Positions 7,098 through 14,198 are shown, numbered from the stretch's first letter. The stretch: DNA of 14,732 nt from Enterobacterales bacterium (GCA_900768635.1 CAAGDP010000143.1:1-14732), one strand, 5' to 3'. The notes: a model not told the origin generated them from the letters alone. Numbers and translations: made by a program.

Positions 7098-8102
7098 ATG
7101 AGTGGTGAATATTCTGCAGAAAAAGTTAAGGAATTAACCGAAATGGTTAACGAACATGCTCAGCTCTGGGGTTTATCCTCTTCAGCTGAAATAAAACTTT
7201 TGAACCTTTCTGAAAATGCTACCTTTTTACTTAGCGATAAGGAAAAGAGTAATGACATTATTCTCCGGGTTCAGCGCCCGGGATATTCAGATCCAACTGA
7301 AATCAAATCAGAGCTGGCCTGGGTGGATGCCCTTTCCTCCGAAAAAATCATCGATACCGCTGCTCCGGTTAAATCCGTAAATGACAATTATCTGGAAATA
7401 CTAACCAGTAAAAACGGCTTGCAGCGTTATGCAGTTGCCTTTTCCCGGGTATATGGACAGGAGCCAGTAGCAGGAAAGGATCTTCCCAAATGGTTTGAAA
7501 AGATCGGGGAGATTGCTGCCAAAATGCATAACCACGCCAAATCCTGGAAAAAGCCGGAATGGTTTAAAAGAAAGCTCTGGGATTACAGTGGCATGATGGG
7601 GCCGGTAGCCTACTGGGGTCCCTGGGATGCGGCGGAAGGTCTTACAGTTCAGGATAAGGAAGTCATTGCTCAGACTTTAAAAAATGTGAAGGAAAAAGTG
7701 GAACGCTGGGGATATTCCTCCCAGGTATTCGGTCTTGTTCACAGTGACTTGAGAACCGCCAATCTTATTGTCAATAATGAAACTCTCTATGTGATCGATT
7801 TCGATGATACCGGTTTCAGCTGGTACTTATATGACTTTGCCTCTTCCCTGAGTTTTTTTGAGGATTTGCCGGAGGCGCCACTGCTGATGAAATCCTGGAT
7901 CAAAGGCTATGAAAAAGTAACCAGGCTATCCCCTGAAGCAATAGCCATGCTTCCGGTTTTTGCAATATTACGCCGCATTCTGTTAACCGCCTGGATTGCA
8001 TCCCACAGTGAAATACCTTTTGCCAGAGAAAAAAATATTACTTTTGCCAAAGGCACAGTGGAGCTTTGCAAAAAATATCTGCAGGATAAATTTCTGGCTT
8101 AA
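7098..8102 (+). CDS. APH-fold small-molecule kinase (hydroxylysine/choline kinase-like)
   Basis: ATP-dependent phosphotransferase of 334 residues in the aminoglycoside phosphotransferase/homoserine-kinase-like superfamily. The N-lobe has the expected ENATFLL and IILRVQRPGY strands (39-63). The catalytic loop is HSDLRTAN (H215, D217, N222), and the metal-binding motif is DFDD (D234), followed by a GFSWYLYDFASSL stretch common in COG2334-type kinases. These kinases phosphorylate hydroxyl groups of amino alcohols or amino acids. I start at 7098 because it has AAGGAG (7087-7092) at 5-nt spacing and a normal N-terminus; a TTG at 7032 would add 22 residues without a ribosome site. It leads a run with the dehydrogenase and tatABC, and a phospholyase-like PLP enzyme lies downstream, which argues that it makes a phospho-amine intermediate rather than conferring drug resistance. 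The precise substrate is not readable. Confidence 0.88.
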   Translation: MSGEYSAEKVKELTEMVNEHAQLWGLSSSAEIKLLNLSENATFLLSDKEKSNDIILRVQRPGYSDPTEIKSELAWVDALSSEKIIDTAAPVKSVNDNYLEILTSKNGLQRYAVAFSRVYGQEPVAGKDLPKWFEKIGEIAAKMHNHAKSWKKPEWFKRKLWDYSGMMGPVAYWGPWDAAEGLTVQDKEVIAQTLKNVKEKVERWGYSSQVFGLVHSDLRTANLIVNNETLYVIDFDDTGFSWYLYDFASSLSFFEDLPEAPLLMKSWIKGYEKVTRLSPEAIAMLPVFAILRRILLTAWIASHSEIPFAREKNITFAKGTVELCKKYLQDKFLA

Positions 8103-8116
8103 TCAAGGAGATCTTT

Positions 8117-8911
8117 ATGTTTACATCATTAAAAGGAAGAACAGTTATTGTAACCGGTGGCAGCAAAGGCATCGGCAAGGCTATGTGCCTGCGTTTCGGT
8201 GAAGTGGGATGTAATGTGGTAGTGGTATCCCGAAAGGAAGAAGAAGCGCAAAGTGTTGCCCGGATCATTACAGATAAAGGAGGCAGTGCTTTGGGGATCG
8301 GTGCTGATGTAAGAAGCCAGGAGGATATGCAAAATGTGGCATCCCGGGCGGCGGAGACATTCACTACTGTTGATATCCTGTGCGCCAATGCCGGGATCTT
8401 TCCTATGGCTAAACTTAAGGATATGACCGAAGAAGATTATTCCAAAGTCATGGACACTAATGTAAAAGGCATGTTCTGGTCTGTAAAAGCCTGTCTGCCT
8501 TACATGAAAAAGCAGAAAAAAGGCAGAATAATCCTCACCTCCTCTATTACCGGACCTATAACCGGATATCCGGGATGGTCCCATTACGGCGCAAGCAAGG
8601 CGGCTCAGCTGGGATTTATGAGAACGGCAGCCATCGAGCTTGCCCCCTGGAATATTACCGTTAATGCAGTATCCCCGGGCAATGTAATGTCTGAAGGTCT
8701 CAAGGATAACGGTCAGGCATATATTGATGAAATGGCTGCCAGCGTGCCTCTGGGATTTTTAGGAGAACCCTATGATATTGCCAATGCCGCACTGTTTTTT
8801 GCAACAGATGAAGCCCGGTATATCACCGCCCAGAACTTAAATATTGACGGTGGTCAGGTTCTTCCGGAATCCACCGGAGCACTTCAGGAAATGCTTAAGG
8901 ATTTAGATTAG
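8117..8911 (+). CDS. Short-chain dehydrogenase/reductase (SDR, classical type)
   Basis: NAD(P)-dependent oxidoreductase of 264 residues, the usual classical SDR length. It has the Rossmann glycine motif TGGSKGIG (13-20), Asp64 for adenine binding, NAG (91-93), catalytic Asn115, Ser143, Tyr157 and Lys161 (YGASK), and the C-terminal DGGQ block. Arg39 after the second strand (VVSRK) suggests NADP(H) preference. AAGGAG (8105-8110) precedes the start by 6 nt and the kinase stop is 14 nt upstream, so they are cotranscribed. Proteins of this type are often labelled FabG-like, but the setting in a catabolic cluster suggests acting on the alcohol substrate or on the aldehyde released by the PLP enzyme. 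Which of these is undetermined. Confidence 0.9.
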   Translation: MFTSLKGRTVIVTGGSKGIGKAMCLRFGEVGCNVVVVSRKEEEAQSVARIITDKGGSALGIGADVRSQEDMQNVASRAAETFTTVDILCANAGIFPMAKLKDMTEEDYSKVMDTNVKGMFWSVKACLPYMKKQKKGRIILTSSITGPITGYPGWSHYGASKAAQLGFMRTAAIELAPWNITVNAVSPGNVMSEGLKDNGQAYIDEMAASVPLGFLGEPYDIANAALFFATDEARYITAQNLNIDGGQVLPESTGALQEMLKDLD

Positions 8912-8937
8912 TAAAATTTACCGACAAGGAGTTTATT

Positions 8938-9135
8938 ATGGGTTCATTTTCTATTTGGCATTGGCTTATTGTACTGATTATCGTGGCTTTGGTTTTCGGT
9001 ACCGGCAAACTTAAAAATCTGGGAAAAGATCTGGGCGGAGCTGTCAGAGGATTTAAGGAAGGCATCAATGAAGCATCCTCCGCCACCTCTGAAACATCCG
9101 AATCATCATCTTCGGAACCCCTTAAAAAGGAATAA
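8938..9135 (+). CDS. tatA: TatA, twin-arginine translocase pore component
   Basis: Small membrane protein of 65 residues that assembles the Tat conduit for folded proteins. It has a single N-terminal transmembrane helix (IWHWLIVLIIVALVF), the hinge FGTGKL, and the amphipathic helix KNLGKDLGGAVRGFKEG with the conserved Phe39. The tail is Ser/Glu-rich. AAGGAG (8926-8931) precedes the start by 6 nt. Only 26 nt separate it from the dehydrogenase stop with no terminator, so the Tat genes are in the kinase operon, an unusual position. Confidence 0.95.
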   Translation: MGSFSIWHWLIVLIIVALVFGTGKLKNLGKDLGGAVRGFKEGINEASSATSETSESSSSEPLKKE

Positions 9136-9138
9136 ATT

Positions 9139-9573
9139 ATGTTTGGTCTCAGTCTCGGTGAAATTATTCTTACAGGAACCATTGCACTGATTTTTCTTGG
9201 TCCTGAAAAAATGATAACACTTATGATCTCCGCTGGTAGGCTTCTGGGGAAGGTGCGCAGTACTTTTCAGGAGATCAAGGGCGAAGTCGGCAAGGCCGGC
9301 GTTGTCCGGGAGCTGGAAAAAATCGGGAATAAAACCGTTCTGGATCAGGGAAGTTATACCCCCGGACCAAGTATTTTTAGTCCTAAATCAACAGGATCGC
9401 CTCAGGGAGGATGGACTTGTTTATCATCTGATACCCAGAGGATTATGGCACTGGAAAAAGAACTTGCTGAACTAAAAAACCGGCTGGGAAAAGTTTCAGA
9501 AAGGGAAAGAACAGTCCGTACCAAAGCAAAAGGAGTAAACGTCTATGGAAATCGCAGGAAAACCAGAAAATGA
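9139..9573 (+). CDS. tatB: TatB, twin-arginine translocase receptor component
   Basis: Partner of TatC in the signal-peptide receptor complex, 144 residues. The N-terminal helix (LGEIILTGTIALIFLGPEKM) contains the LGPEK hinge typical of TatB, followed by an amphipathic helix (GRLLGKVRSTFQEIKGEV). The middle (about 70-98) is a Pro/Gly/Ser-rich linker, and residues 100-120 (RIMALEKELAELKNRL) look like a short coiled coil. It starts 3 nt after the tatA stop, with AAAAAGGAA just upstream, and its 3' end overlaps the tatC start by 29 nt, so translation of tatC is probably coupled. Confidence 0.93.
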   Translation: MFGLSLGEIILTGTIALIFLGPEKMITLMISAGRLLGKVRSTFQEIKGEVGKAGVVRELEKIGNKTVLDQGSYTPGPSIFSPKSTGSPQGGWTCLSSDTQRIMALEKELAELKNRLGKVSERERTVRTKAKGVNVYGNRRKTRK

Positions 9574-10321
9574 AAAACTCCAGACCATAACGGAACATTT
9601 GAAGGATCTCCGCACCTGTCTGGTGCGATCGGTAGCGGGACTGTTACTGGCAGTGTTCGGATGCATGCCGTTTATGGGGAAGATTTTTGATTTTTTCACC
9701 AGCCCGCTGGTGAATGCCATGCCTGACAATGCTCATATGCTGTCTGTAGGGGTGGTATCACCGGTAATGGTTCCCATAAAGATGACATTATTTCTGGCTT
9801 TTCTTATTGCCCTCCCCTGGATTTTATATCAGGCATGGCTTTTTGTAGGTCCCGGACTCTACCATAAGGAAAAAAAGACGGTTATTCCTGTGGTCATATC
9901 CTCCTTTGTCATGTTTCTTACAGGGATTGCCTACTGCTACTTTGTAGTCTTTGGCATGGTATTTAAATTTATTGCCGGGTTTGCTCCTGAAACCATTAAC
10001 TTTGCCCCGGATATCGATTCCTATATCAGCTTTATGCTGACTATGTTTTTATCCTTCGGTCTGGTTTTTGAAACTCCGGTACTGGTAATTTTTCTGTACA
10101 AAACCGGTGCGGTATCACTAGAAAAATTAAAAAAAGGATTTCCCTATGTTCTTATCGGAGCCTTTGTTATTGCTGCAATATTTACGCCTCCTGATGTACT
10201 TTCCCAGTTTTTGCTGGCGGCACCTCTGGTTCTGCTTTACGGGCTGTCCATTGGCCTGATTTCCCTGTTCAGCAAAAAGGACAGCAGGACAACTTCAGAA
10301 CTGGAAAGAATTAAGTCGTAA
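9545..10321 (+). CDS. tatC: TatC, twin-arginine translocase core receptor
   Basis: Polytopic membrane protein of 258 residues with six predicted helices; it recognises the RR signal peptide. Family positions are visible: HLKDLR (18-23) in the N-terminal segment, Pro54, the LFVGPGLYHKE loop with Phe100 and Glu109 (E. coli F94 and E103), SFGLVFETPV, and TPPDVLSQ (D217). The residue aligned with the nearly invariant E. coli Glu15 is Asp21, a conservative change at a signal-peptide binding position. The start at 9545 lies inside the end of tatB, with AAGGAG at 9530-9535. No tatD follows. A 178-bp control region separates it from the PLP-enzyme gene. Confidence 0.95.
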   Translation: MEIAGKPENEKLQTITEHLKDLRTCLVRSVAGLLLAVFGCMPFMGKIFDFFTSPLVNAMPDNAHMLSVGVVSPVMVPIKMTLFLAFLIALPWILYQAWLFVGPGLYHKEKKTVIPVVISSFVMFLTGIAYCYFVVFGMVFKFIAGFAPETINFAPDIDSYISFMLTMFLSFGLVFETPVLVIFLYKTGAVSLEKLKKGFPYVLIGAFVIAAIFTPPDVLSQFLLAAPLVLLYGLSIGLISLFSKKDSRTTSELERIKS

Positions 10322-10357
10322 ACACTTTCCACTGAAAACATTCACCTCATAACAACC

Positions 10358-10446
10358 TGTTGTAAGTACCAACTTTTGCTATTATACTTTTGGCAACTAG
10401 AACATTATTTAACAAATTTTTGCGATTATTTGTTGTAAATAAAAAG
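10358..10446 (+). promoter_or_regulatory. Degenerate DeoR-type operators and promoter of the PLP-enzyme gene
   Basis: TGTTGTAA occurs at 10358-10365 and 10431-10438, each with a weaker second arm (12 of 16 positions over the full site). A further copy at 10389-10404 matches 11 of 16 and resembles the TTTTGGCA...AACATTA repeat at 6821-6839. A candidate sigma-70 promoter, TTGTAA (10360-10365), 18 bp, TATACT (10384-10389), overlaps the first site with its -35 and touches the second with its -10, which would suit repression. Confidence 0.45.
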
Positions 10447-10452
10447 ATAATA

Positions 10453-10468
10453 TGTTGTAATTACAACA
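10453..10468. promoter_or_regulatory. Perfect 16-bp DeoR-type operator
   Basis: TGTTGTAATTACAACA is a perfect palindrome. It keeps the TGTT...AATT...AACA frame of the classical E. coli DeoR operator TGTTAGAATTCTAACA (12 of 16 identical), and a DeoR-family gene lies in the window. It sits 31 bp upstream of the PLP-enzyme start and 22 bp, two helical turns, after another copy of the arm. Confidence 0.65.
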
Positions 10469-10499
10469 ATGATTATTAACTAATGGGGATATATTTATT

Positions 10500-11822
10500 A
10501 TGAAAACAATCCTTTCTTTAAATGCATTTGATGCTAAAAATACTGATGATCTCAAACCGGAAATAAAGGAGCATGCTCTGCGTCGCTTAAAGACCTTTGG
10601 TGATGCCACCGTGCTCTTTTATCACGAACCTATTGATATGAGCTACGGTAAAGGATGTTGGCTGTACGATAAAGCCGGTAATAAATATCTGGACTGCTAC
10701 AATAACGTGGCCTGTGTGGGACATGGTCATCCCCGGGTGGCTGAATATGTGGGAAAACAGCTCAAATTACTGAATACCCATACTCGCTACATGACTGAAA
10801 TTGTCGACAATTATGCTGAAAAGCTCCTTAGCAAATTTCCCGAGGAATTATCTAATGTAACCTTCACCTGTACCGGCAGTGAAAGTAATGATCTGGCCTT
10901 GCGGGAGGCTTTTTATTTCACTGGCGGTCAGGGAATTATCGTAACTGAAGCTGCTTATCACGGCAATTCATACCTTACCACCTGCGTATCTCCCAACTCA
11001 TTTAAGGATGGAAAAATTCCTCAATGGGTAAAAACCATTCCCACACCTGATACGTACCGCATCCCGGATTCCCAGATTGCCGACTATTTTGCGGAAAATG
11101 TACAGAAAGCCATTGATGAATTTAAGAAAGAAGGTATCAAATTTGCCGGTATTCTTTTTGACAGTATTTTCTCCTCTGACGGCGTATTTGCTGGTCCCTG
11201 CGGCTTTATCAAAAAAGCCATTGATATTGTTCACAAGGAAGGTGGAGTATTTATCTGCGATGAAGTACAACCGGGCTTTGGAAGAACAGGAAAAATGTGG
11301 GGCTTTATGCGCCACGGAGTAACTCCTGATATTGTAACCATGGGTAAACCAATGGGTAACGGCTATCCTATGGCCGCGGTTGTTACCAGACCGGAAATAC
11401 TATCCTGCTTCTGCTCCAAGGTGGGTTATTTCAATACCTTTGGCGGAACTCCCGGTGCCTGCGCGGCAGGGACAGCTGTTCTGGAAATAATCGAGGAAGA
11501 TCAGCTGGCTGAAAAAGCTGCTGTGAACGGCGATTACCTCCGGGAACAGATCAGAAAAATCCAATCCAAACATCCATCTATCGGCGATGTTCGGGGCGTA
11601 GGATTATTCACCGGTGTGGAAATTGTCAAAAACGGCAACGAGCCGGATGAAGATACCTGTACGGCACTTATTAACGCATTAAAAGAAGAGCATGTGCTGA
11701 TTGGTGCTGCAGGACCTAATGCCAATGTTCTTAAAGTAAGACCGACGCTGCGCTTTGAACATGATGATGCTGATTTTTTTGCCAGCGCTTTGGATAAGGC
11801 TTTAACCAGTCTCGGGATCTGA
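10500..11822 (+). CDS. Class III PLP enzyme, likely amine-phosphate phospholyase (AGXT2L-like)
   Basis: PLP-dependent fold-type I enzyme of 440 residues. It has GSESNDLALR (126-135), AYHG (152-155), Asp254 in CDEVQPGFGRTG for the pyridine nitrogen, and the cofactor Lys283 in MGKPMGNG. Several stretches read like the AGXT2L1/AGXT2L2 branch, which eliminates phosphate and ammonia from phosphoethanolamine or 5-phosphohydroxylysine: YLDCYNNVACVGHGHP (63-78), LLNTHTRYM, PTPDTYR (181-187) and YFNTFGG (310-316). An APH-fold kinase upstream is the expected partner. The start has a modest GGGG Shine-Dalgarno (10485-10488) 11 nt upstream. It lies downstream of tatABC with its own operators and ends in a strong terminator. 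The alternative is an ordinary omega-aminotransferase, which cannot be excluded from sequence alone. Confidence 0.88.
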   Translation: MKTILSLNAFDAKNTDDLKPEIKEHALRRLKTFGDATVLFYHEPIDMSYGKGCWLYDKAGNKYLDCYNNVACVGHGHPRVAEYVGKQLKLLNTHTRYMTEIVDNYAEKLLSKFPEELSNVTFTCTGSESNDLALREAFYFTGGQGIIVTEAAYHGNSYLTTCVSPNSFKDGKIPQWVKTIPTPDTYRIPDSQIADYFAENVQKAIDEFKKEGIKFAGILFDSIFSSDGVFAGPCGFIKKAIDIVHKEGGVFICDEVQPGFGRTGKMWGFMRHGVTPDIVTMGKPMGNGYPMAAVVTRPEILSCFCSKVGYFNTFGGTPGACAAGTAVLEIIEEDQLAEKAAVNGDYLREQIRKIQSKHPSIGDVRGVGLFTGVEIVKNGNEPDEDTCTALINALKEEHVLIGAAGPNANVLKVRPTLRFEHDDADFFASALDKALTSLGI

Positions 11823-11843
11823 TGATTATCCTTTCATAAGAAG

Positions 11844-11879
11844 TCCCCTGCCATTTTAGTACGTGACAGGGGATTTTTT
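11844..11879 (+). terminator. Rho-independent terminator of the PLP-enzyme gene
   Basis: TCCCCTGCCA (11844-11853) pairs with TGACAGGGGA (11864-11873) with one mismatch and a 10-nt loop, followed by TTTTTT (11874-11879). It lies 21 nt past the stop. In reverse the T-tract is weak (CTTCTTATG), so it serves the leftward antiporter gene poorly if at all. Confidence 0.9.
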
Positions 11880-11916
11880 ATTCTCACACCTCAAGAAGCC
11901 GGAAAATTACGGAAAA

Positions 11917-13236
11917 TCATCCTAATACAGCAACAGCCAGAACCGCCGTAATAAACAGAGCTGTATTGTAATGAATAAAAGTCGGAATGCAGGTATCACG
12001 AATATGATCATGCTGCCCGTCAGCATTTAATCCGGAGGTAGGTCCCAGAGTTGTATCCGAGGCGGGAGATCCTGCATCTCCTAAAGCCGCAGCTGCAGCA
12101 ATTACAATTACCATGGAAGGTACGGAGAAAGACATACTGGTGCAGATTGGTATATACAAAAAAGTCAGAATCGGGATGGTACCAAAGGAAGTTCCTATAC
12201 CCATAGTAATAAAAAGACCTACTACCATCATTAAAAAGGTAGCAGCCACTTTGCTTCCTCCCATAAACGGCACAATAGATCTCACCAGCTCATCCACACT
12301 GCCGGTTGCCTTCAGTACTGCAGAAAAACCTGCCGCTACCAGCATAACAAAGGCAATATATCCCATAAGATAAACGCCGCTTAGAATAAGTGAATCCATT
12401 TTGGAATATTTAATGGCGCCCAGAGTAAAAATAATTCCCAGACCGCAAAGTGCACCTAATGGCAGAGAGCCGGAAATCAGTTGCACCGCCAGAGTAATAA
12501 CTGCCGCCGCCATGGTCATATAATGAGATTTGGTGAAACGCAATTCCTCCGGAGTAAAATCGGTTTTAATCACATCCTGAGAATTATTCTGATATTCCCG
12601 TTGTTTTCCATAGGTGATATATACAGCTACCAGCAGAGCCGCAAACATCCCTAAACCCAGAACCCAGGTGGACATCCATATCTCATTAGTCTCCACCTTT
12701 ACACCGCTTGCGGTCATATTGTCGGCAATAAGTCCCTGAAAAATAAGACCGAATCCTGCCGGAATAGCTATATAGGGAGCTTTAAGTCCAAAAGCCAGTC
12801 CGCAGGCTACCGCCCGGCGATCAATTTTCAGCCGGTTCATAAGACCCAGCAACGGCGGTACCAGAATAGGAATAAAGGCAATATGCACCGGAATGAGATT
12901 CTGGGAAAGCATAGCCATAAAAACAAAGATCCAGATAAGAAGAAATTTATGATCAGTAAGTTTCAGAGCAATTCGCTTAGATACCACGGAAGCCAGTCCT
13001 GTTTTATTAACTGCCACTGCAAAAGATCCCAGCAGTATATAACTGAGGGCAGTTTCCGAATTACCTCCCATGCCTCCTACCAGGGAATCCATAACATCCT
13101 TAATGGAAAGATTACCCAGCAGTCCTCCTGCAATAGCTGCTATGAGCATGGAAAGAAGAACATTAACTCTGGCGATACATAATCCGCAGAGGATCAGCAC
13201 CGAAATAATTATCGGGTTGGTGAAAAAATCTATCAT
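11917..13236 (-). CDS. NhaC/YuiF-type Na+/H+ antiporter family membrane protein
   Basis: Integral membrane transporter of 439 residues with roughly ten to twelve hydrophobic segments. The family block GDAGSPASDTTLGPTSGLNADGQ (split here as GDAGSPASDTT and LGPTSGLNADGQ) and HDHIRDTCIP near the C-terminus are typical of the Na+/H+ antiporter family proteins related to NhaC and B. subtilis YuiF. Some members move organic or amino acids rather than only ions, so substrate is open. The start at 13236 has a short AGGT Shine-Dalgarno (complement of 13242-13245). It converges on the PLP-enzyme gene and lies downstream of tpiA beyond tpiA's terminator, with a structured leader. No operator of the amine cluster was seen upstream, so it is probably a separate unit. 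Confidence 0.85.
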   Translation of the reverse strand: MIDFFTNPIIISVLILCGLCIARVNVLLSMLIAAIAGGLLGNLSIKDVMDSLVGGMGGNSETALSYILLGSFAVAVNKTGLASVVSKRIALKLTDHKFLLIWIFVFMAMLSQNLIPVHIAFIPILVPPLLGLMNRLKIDRRAVACGLAFGLKAPYIAIPAGFGLIFQGLIADNMTASGVKVETNEIWMSTWVLGLGMFAALLVAVYITYGKQREYQNNSQDVIKTDFTPEELRFTKSHYMTMAAAVITLAVQLISGSLPLGALCGLGIIFTLGAIKYSKMDSLILSGVYLMGYIAFVMLVAAGFSAVLKATGSVDELVRSIVPFMGGSKVAATFLMMVVGLFITMGIGTSFGTIPILTFLYIPICTSMSFSVPSMVIVIAAAAALGDAGSPASDTTLGPTSGLNADGQHDHIRDTCIPTFIHYNTALFITAVLAVAVLG

Positions 13237-13317
13237 AAATGACCTGCAGGTGGATGGAAAATTAACATCTTGAATTAATTAGTATTATCTAGACTGGATG
13301 GATTAAGGAAAAGCACC

Positions 13318-13376
13318 GGACATAGTCCCTGTGATTCTTTTCACAAATTATCAGATCAGGTTCATTTAATCCTGAT
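13318..13376 (-). other. Structured leader upstream of the antiporter gene
   Basis: Three successive small hairpins can form on the leftward transcript: ATCAGG/CCTGAT (13355-13360 with 13371-13376), TGTGA/TCACA (13330-13334 with 13341-13345) and GGAC/GTCC (13318-13321 with 13325-13328). Read leftward, GAACCTGATCTGATAAT (13347-13363) followed by AGGGA resembles the 3' half of the THI box of TPP riboswitches, but the CTGAGA half is absent. The remaining 80 bp down to the antiporter start show nothing distinctive. Confidence 0.3.
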
Positions 13377-13379
13377 ACG

Positions 13380-13403
13380 AAAAAACCCGACATAAGCCGG
13401 GTT
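13380..13403 (-). terminator. Rho-independent terminator of tpiA
   Basis: Read leftward, AACCCG and CGGGTT (13398-13403 with 13384-13389) form a 6-bp stem with an 8-nt loop, followed by a run of T (complement of the A-run 13380-13385, whose inner bases also close the stem). It lies 30 nt after the tpiA stop. Confidence 0.85.
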
Positions 13404-13433
13404 CTGAAATTAATTTATGAGGTGCATTACCGA

Positions 13434-14198
13434 TTAGTTAAGAGTTTTAGTAGCACTTTCAATAATGGTGGTGAAATCAGGAGCCTTAAGAGAAGCACCG
13501 CCTACCAGACCGCCATCAATATCAGGCTGACTGAACAGATCAAAAGCAGTCTTGGCATTGCAGGAACCGCCGTAAAGGATCTGAACCTTTTCCGCTACTG
13601 CTGCACTGTACTTGGCAAGAAGCTGTCTGATGTTAGCATGAACATTCTGAGCAATTTCAGGAGTTGCAGTCTTACCTGTTCCGATAGCCCAGATTGGTTC
13701 ATAGGCAATAACTGCATTATTAAATGAATCAATACCGCAATGATCAATAACAGCCTTAAGCTGAGTTTCACAAACCTCGTTGGTCTTACCTGCTTCAAAC
13801 TGTTCCAGACTTTCACCAATACACAGTACCGGAATAAGACCGGCATCCTGAGCAGCCTTAAACTTGGCAGCTACAACCTGATCGGTTTCATTATGATAAG
13901 CACGTCTTTCACTATGACCAACAATAGCATACTTGCAACCGAATTCCTTAATCATAACCGGAGAGTTTTCACCGGTAAAAGCGCCGCTGGTATGAACATC
14001 CACATCTTCAGAGCCATACTGCAGAGCAGATCCTTGAGCCAGCTGTTCTACGGTACCGATGAAAATAGCAGGAGCACATACAGCAACCTCAACTTTTGGA
14101 TTATCAGCTGCAGGCTTCAGCAATGCTTCAACCAAAGCCTTAACTGATGCCTTGGTTCCGTTTAATTTCCAGTTACCCATAACAAGTGGTGTTCTCAT
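13434..14198 (-). CDS. tpiA: Triose-phosphate isomerase
   Basis: Glycolytic enzyme interconverting dihydroxyacetone phosphate and glyceraldehyde 3-phosphate in the cytoplasm. The 254 residues are full length. Catalytic residues are all present: Asn9 and Lys11 in GNWKLNG, His95 in IVGHSERR, Glu167 in AYEPIWAIGTGKT, and the phosphate-binding LYGGS (208-212) and GGLVGGASL (229-237). The start at 14198 has AGGAGT (complement of 14207-14212) at 8-nt spacing. It is monocistronic by appearance, with its own terminator at 13380-13403 and an extended -10 promoter upstream. A core housekeeping gene, it shows no link to the amine cluster. Confidence 0.98.
   Translation of the reverse strand: MRTPLVMGNWKLNGTKASVKALVEALLKPAADNPKVEVAVCAPAIFIGTVEQLAQGSALQYGSEDVDVHTSGAFTGENSPVMIKEFGCKYAIVGHSERRAYHNETDQVVAAKFKAAQDAGLIPVLCIGESLEQFEAGKTNEVCETQLKAVIDHCGIDSFNNAVIAYEPIWAIGTGKTATPEIAQNVHANIRQLLAKYSAAVAEKVQILYGGSCNAKTAFDLFSQPDIDGGLVGGASLKAPDFTTIIESATKTLN

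Larger units (their letters stand above)
10322..10499 (+). other. Control region of the PLP-enzyme gene
   Basis: This 178-bp AT-rich gap contains four operator-like sites (10358-10373, 10389-10404, 10431-10446, 10453-10468) and at least one plausible promoter. No terminator for the tat genes is evident, so the PLP-enzyme gene may be read both from its own promoter and by run-through. Confidence 0.55.

Noticed and set aside
7098..8102. Kinase as an aminoglycoside-resistance gene
   Set aside because: The fold is shared, but the operon context (importer, dehydrogenase, phospholyase-like enzyme) and the COG2334-like HSDLRTAN...DFDD region point to metabolism.
8117..8911. Dehydrogenase as FabG of fatty-acid synthesis
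   Set aside because: Motifs are generic to classical SDRs and no acyl-carrier-protein or fab genes are nearby; context suggests catabolic use.
11077..11322. Additional reading frames inside the PLP-enzyme gene
   Set aside because: Frame shadows of a gene with clear PLP-enzyme motifs.
13318..13440. A complete TPP riboswitch upstream of the antiporter gene
   Set aside because: Only a resemblance to the 3' half is present; the CTGAGA half is missing and the tpiA terminator occupies its place. Kept only as a finding to test.
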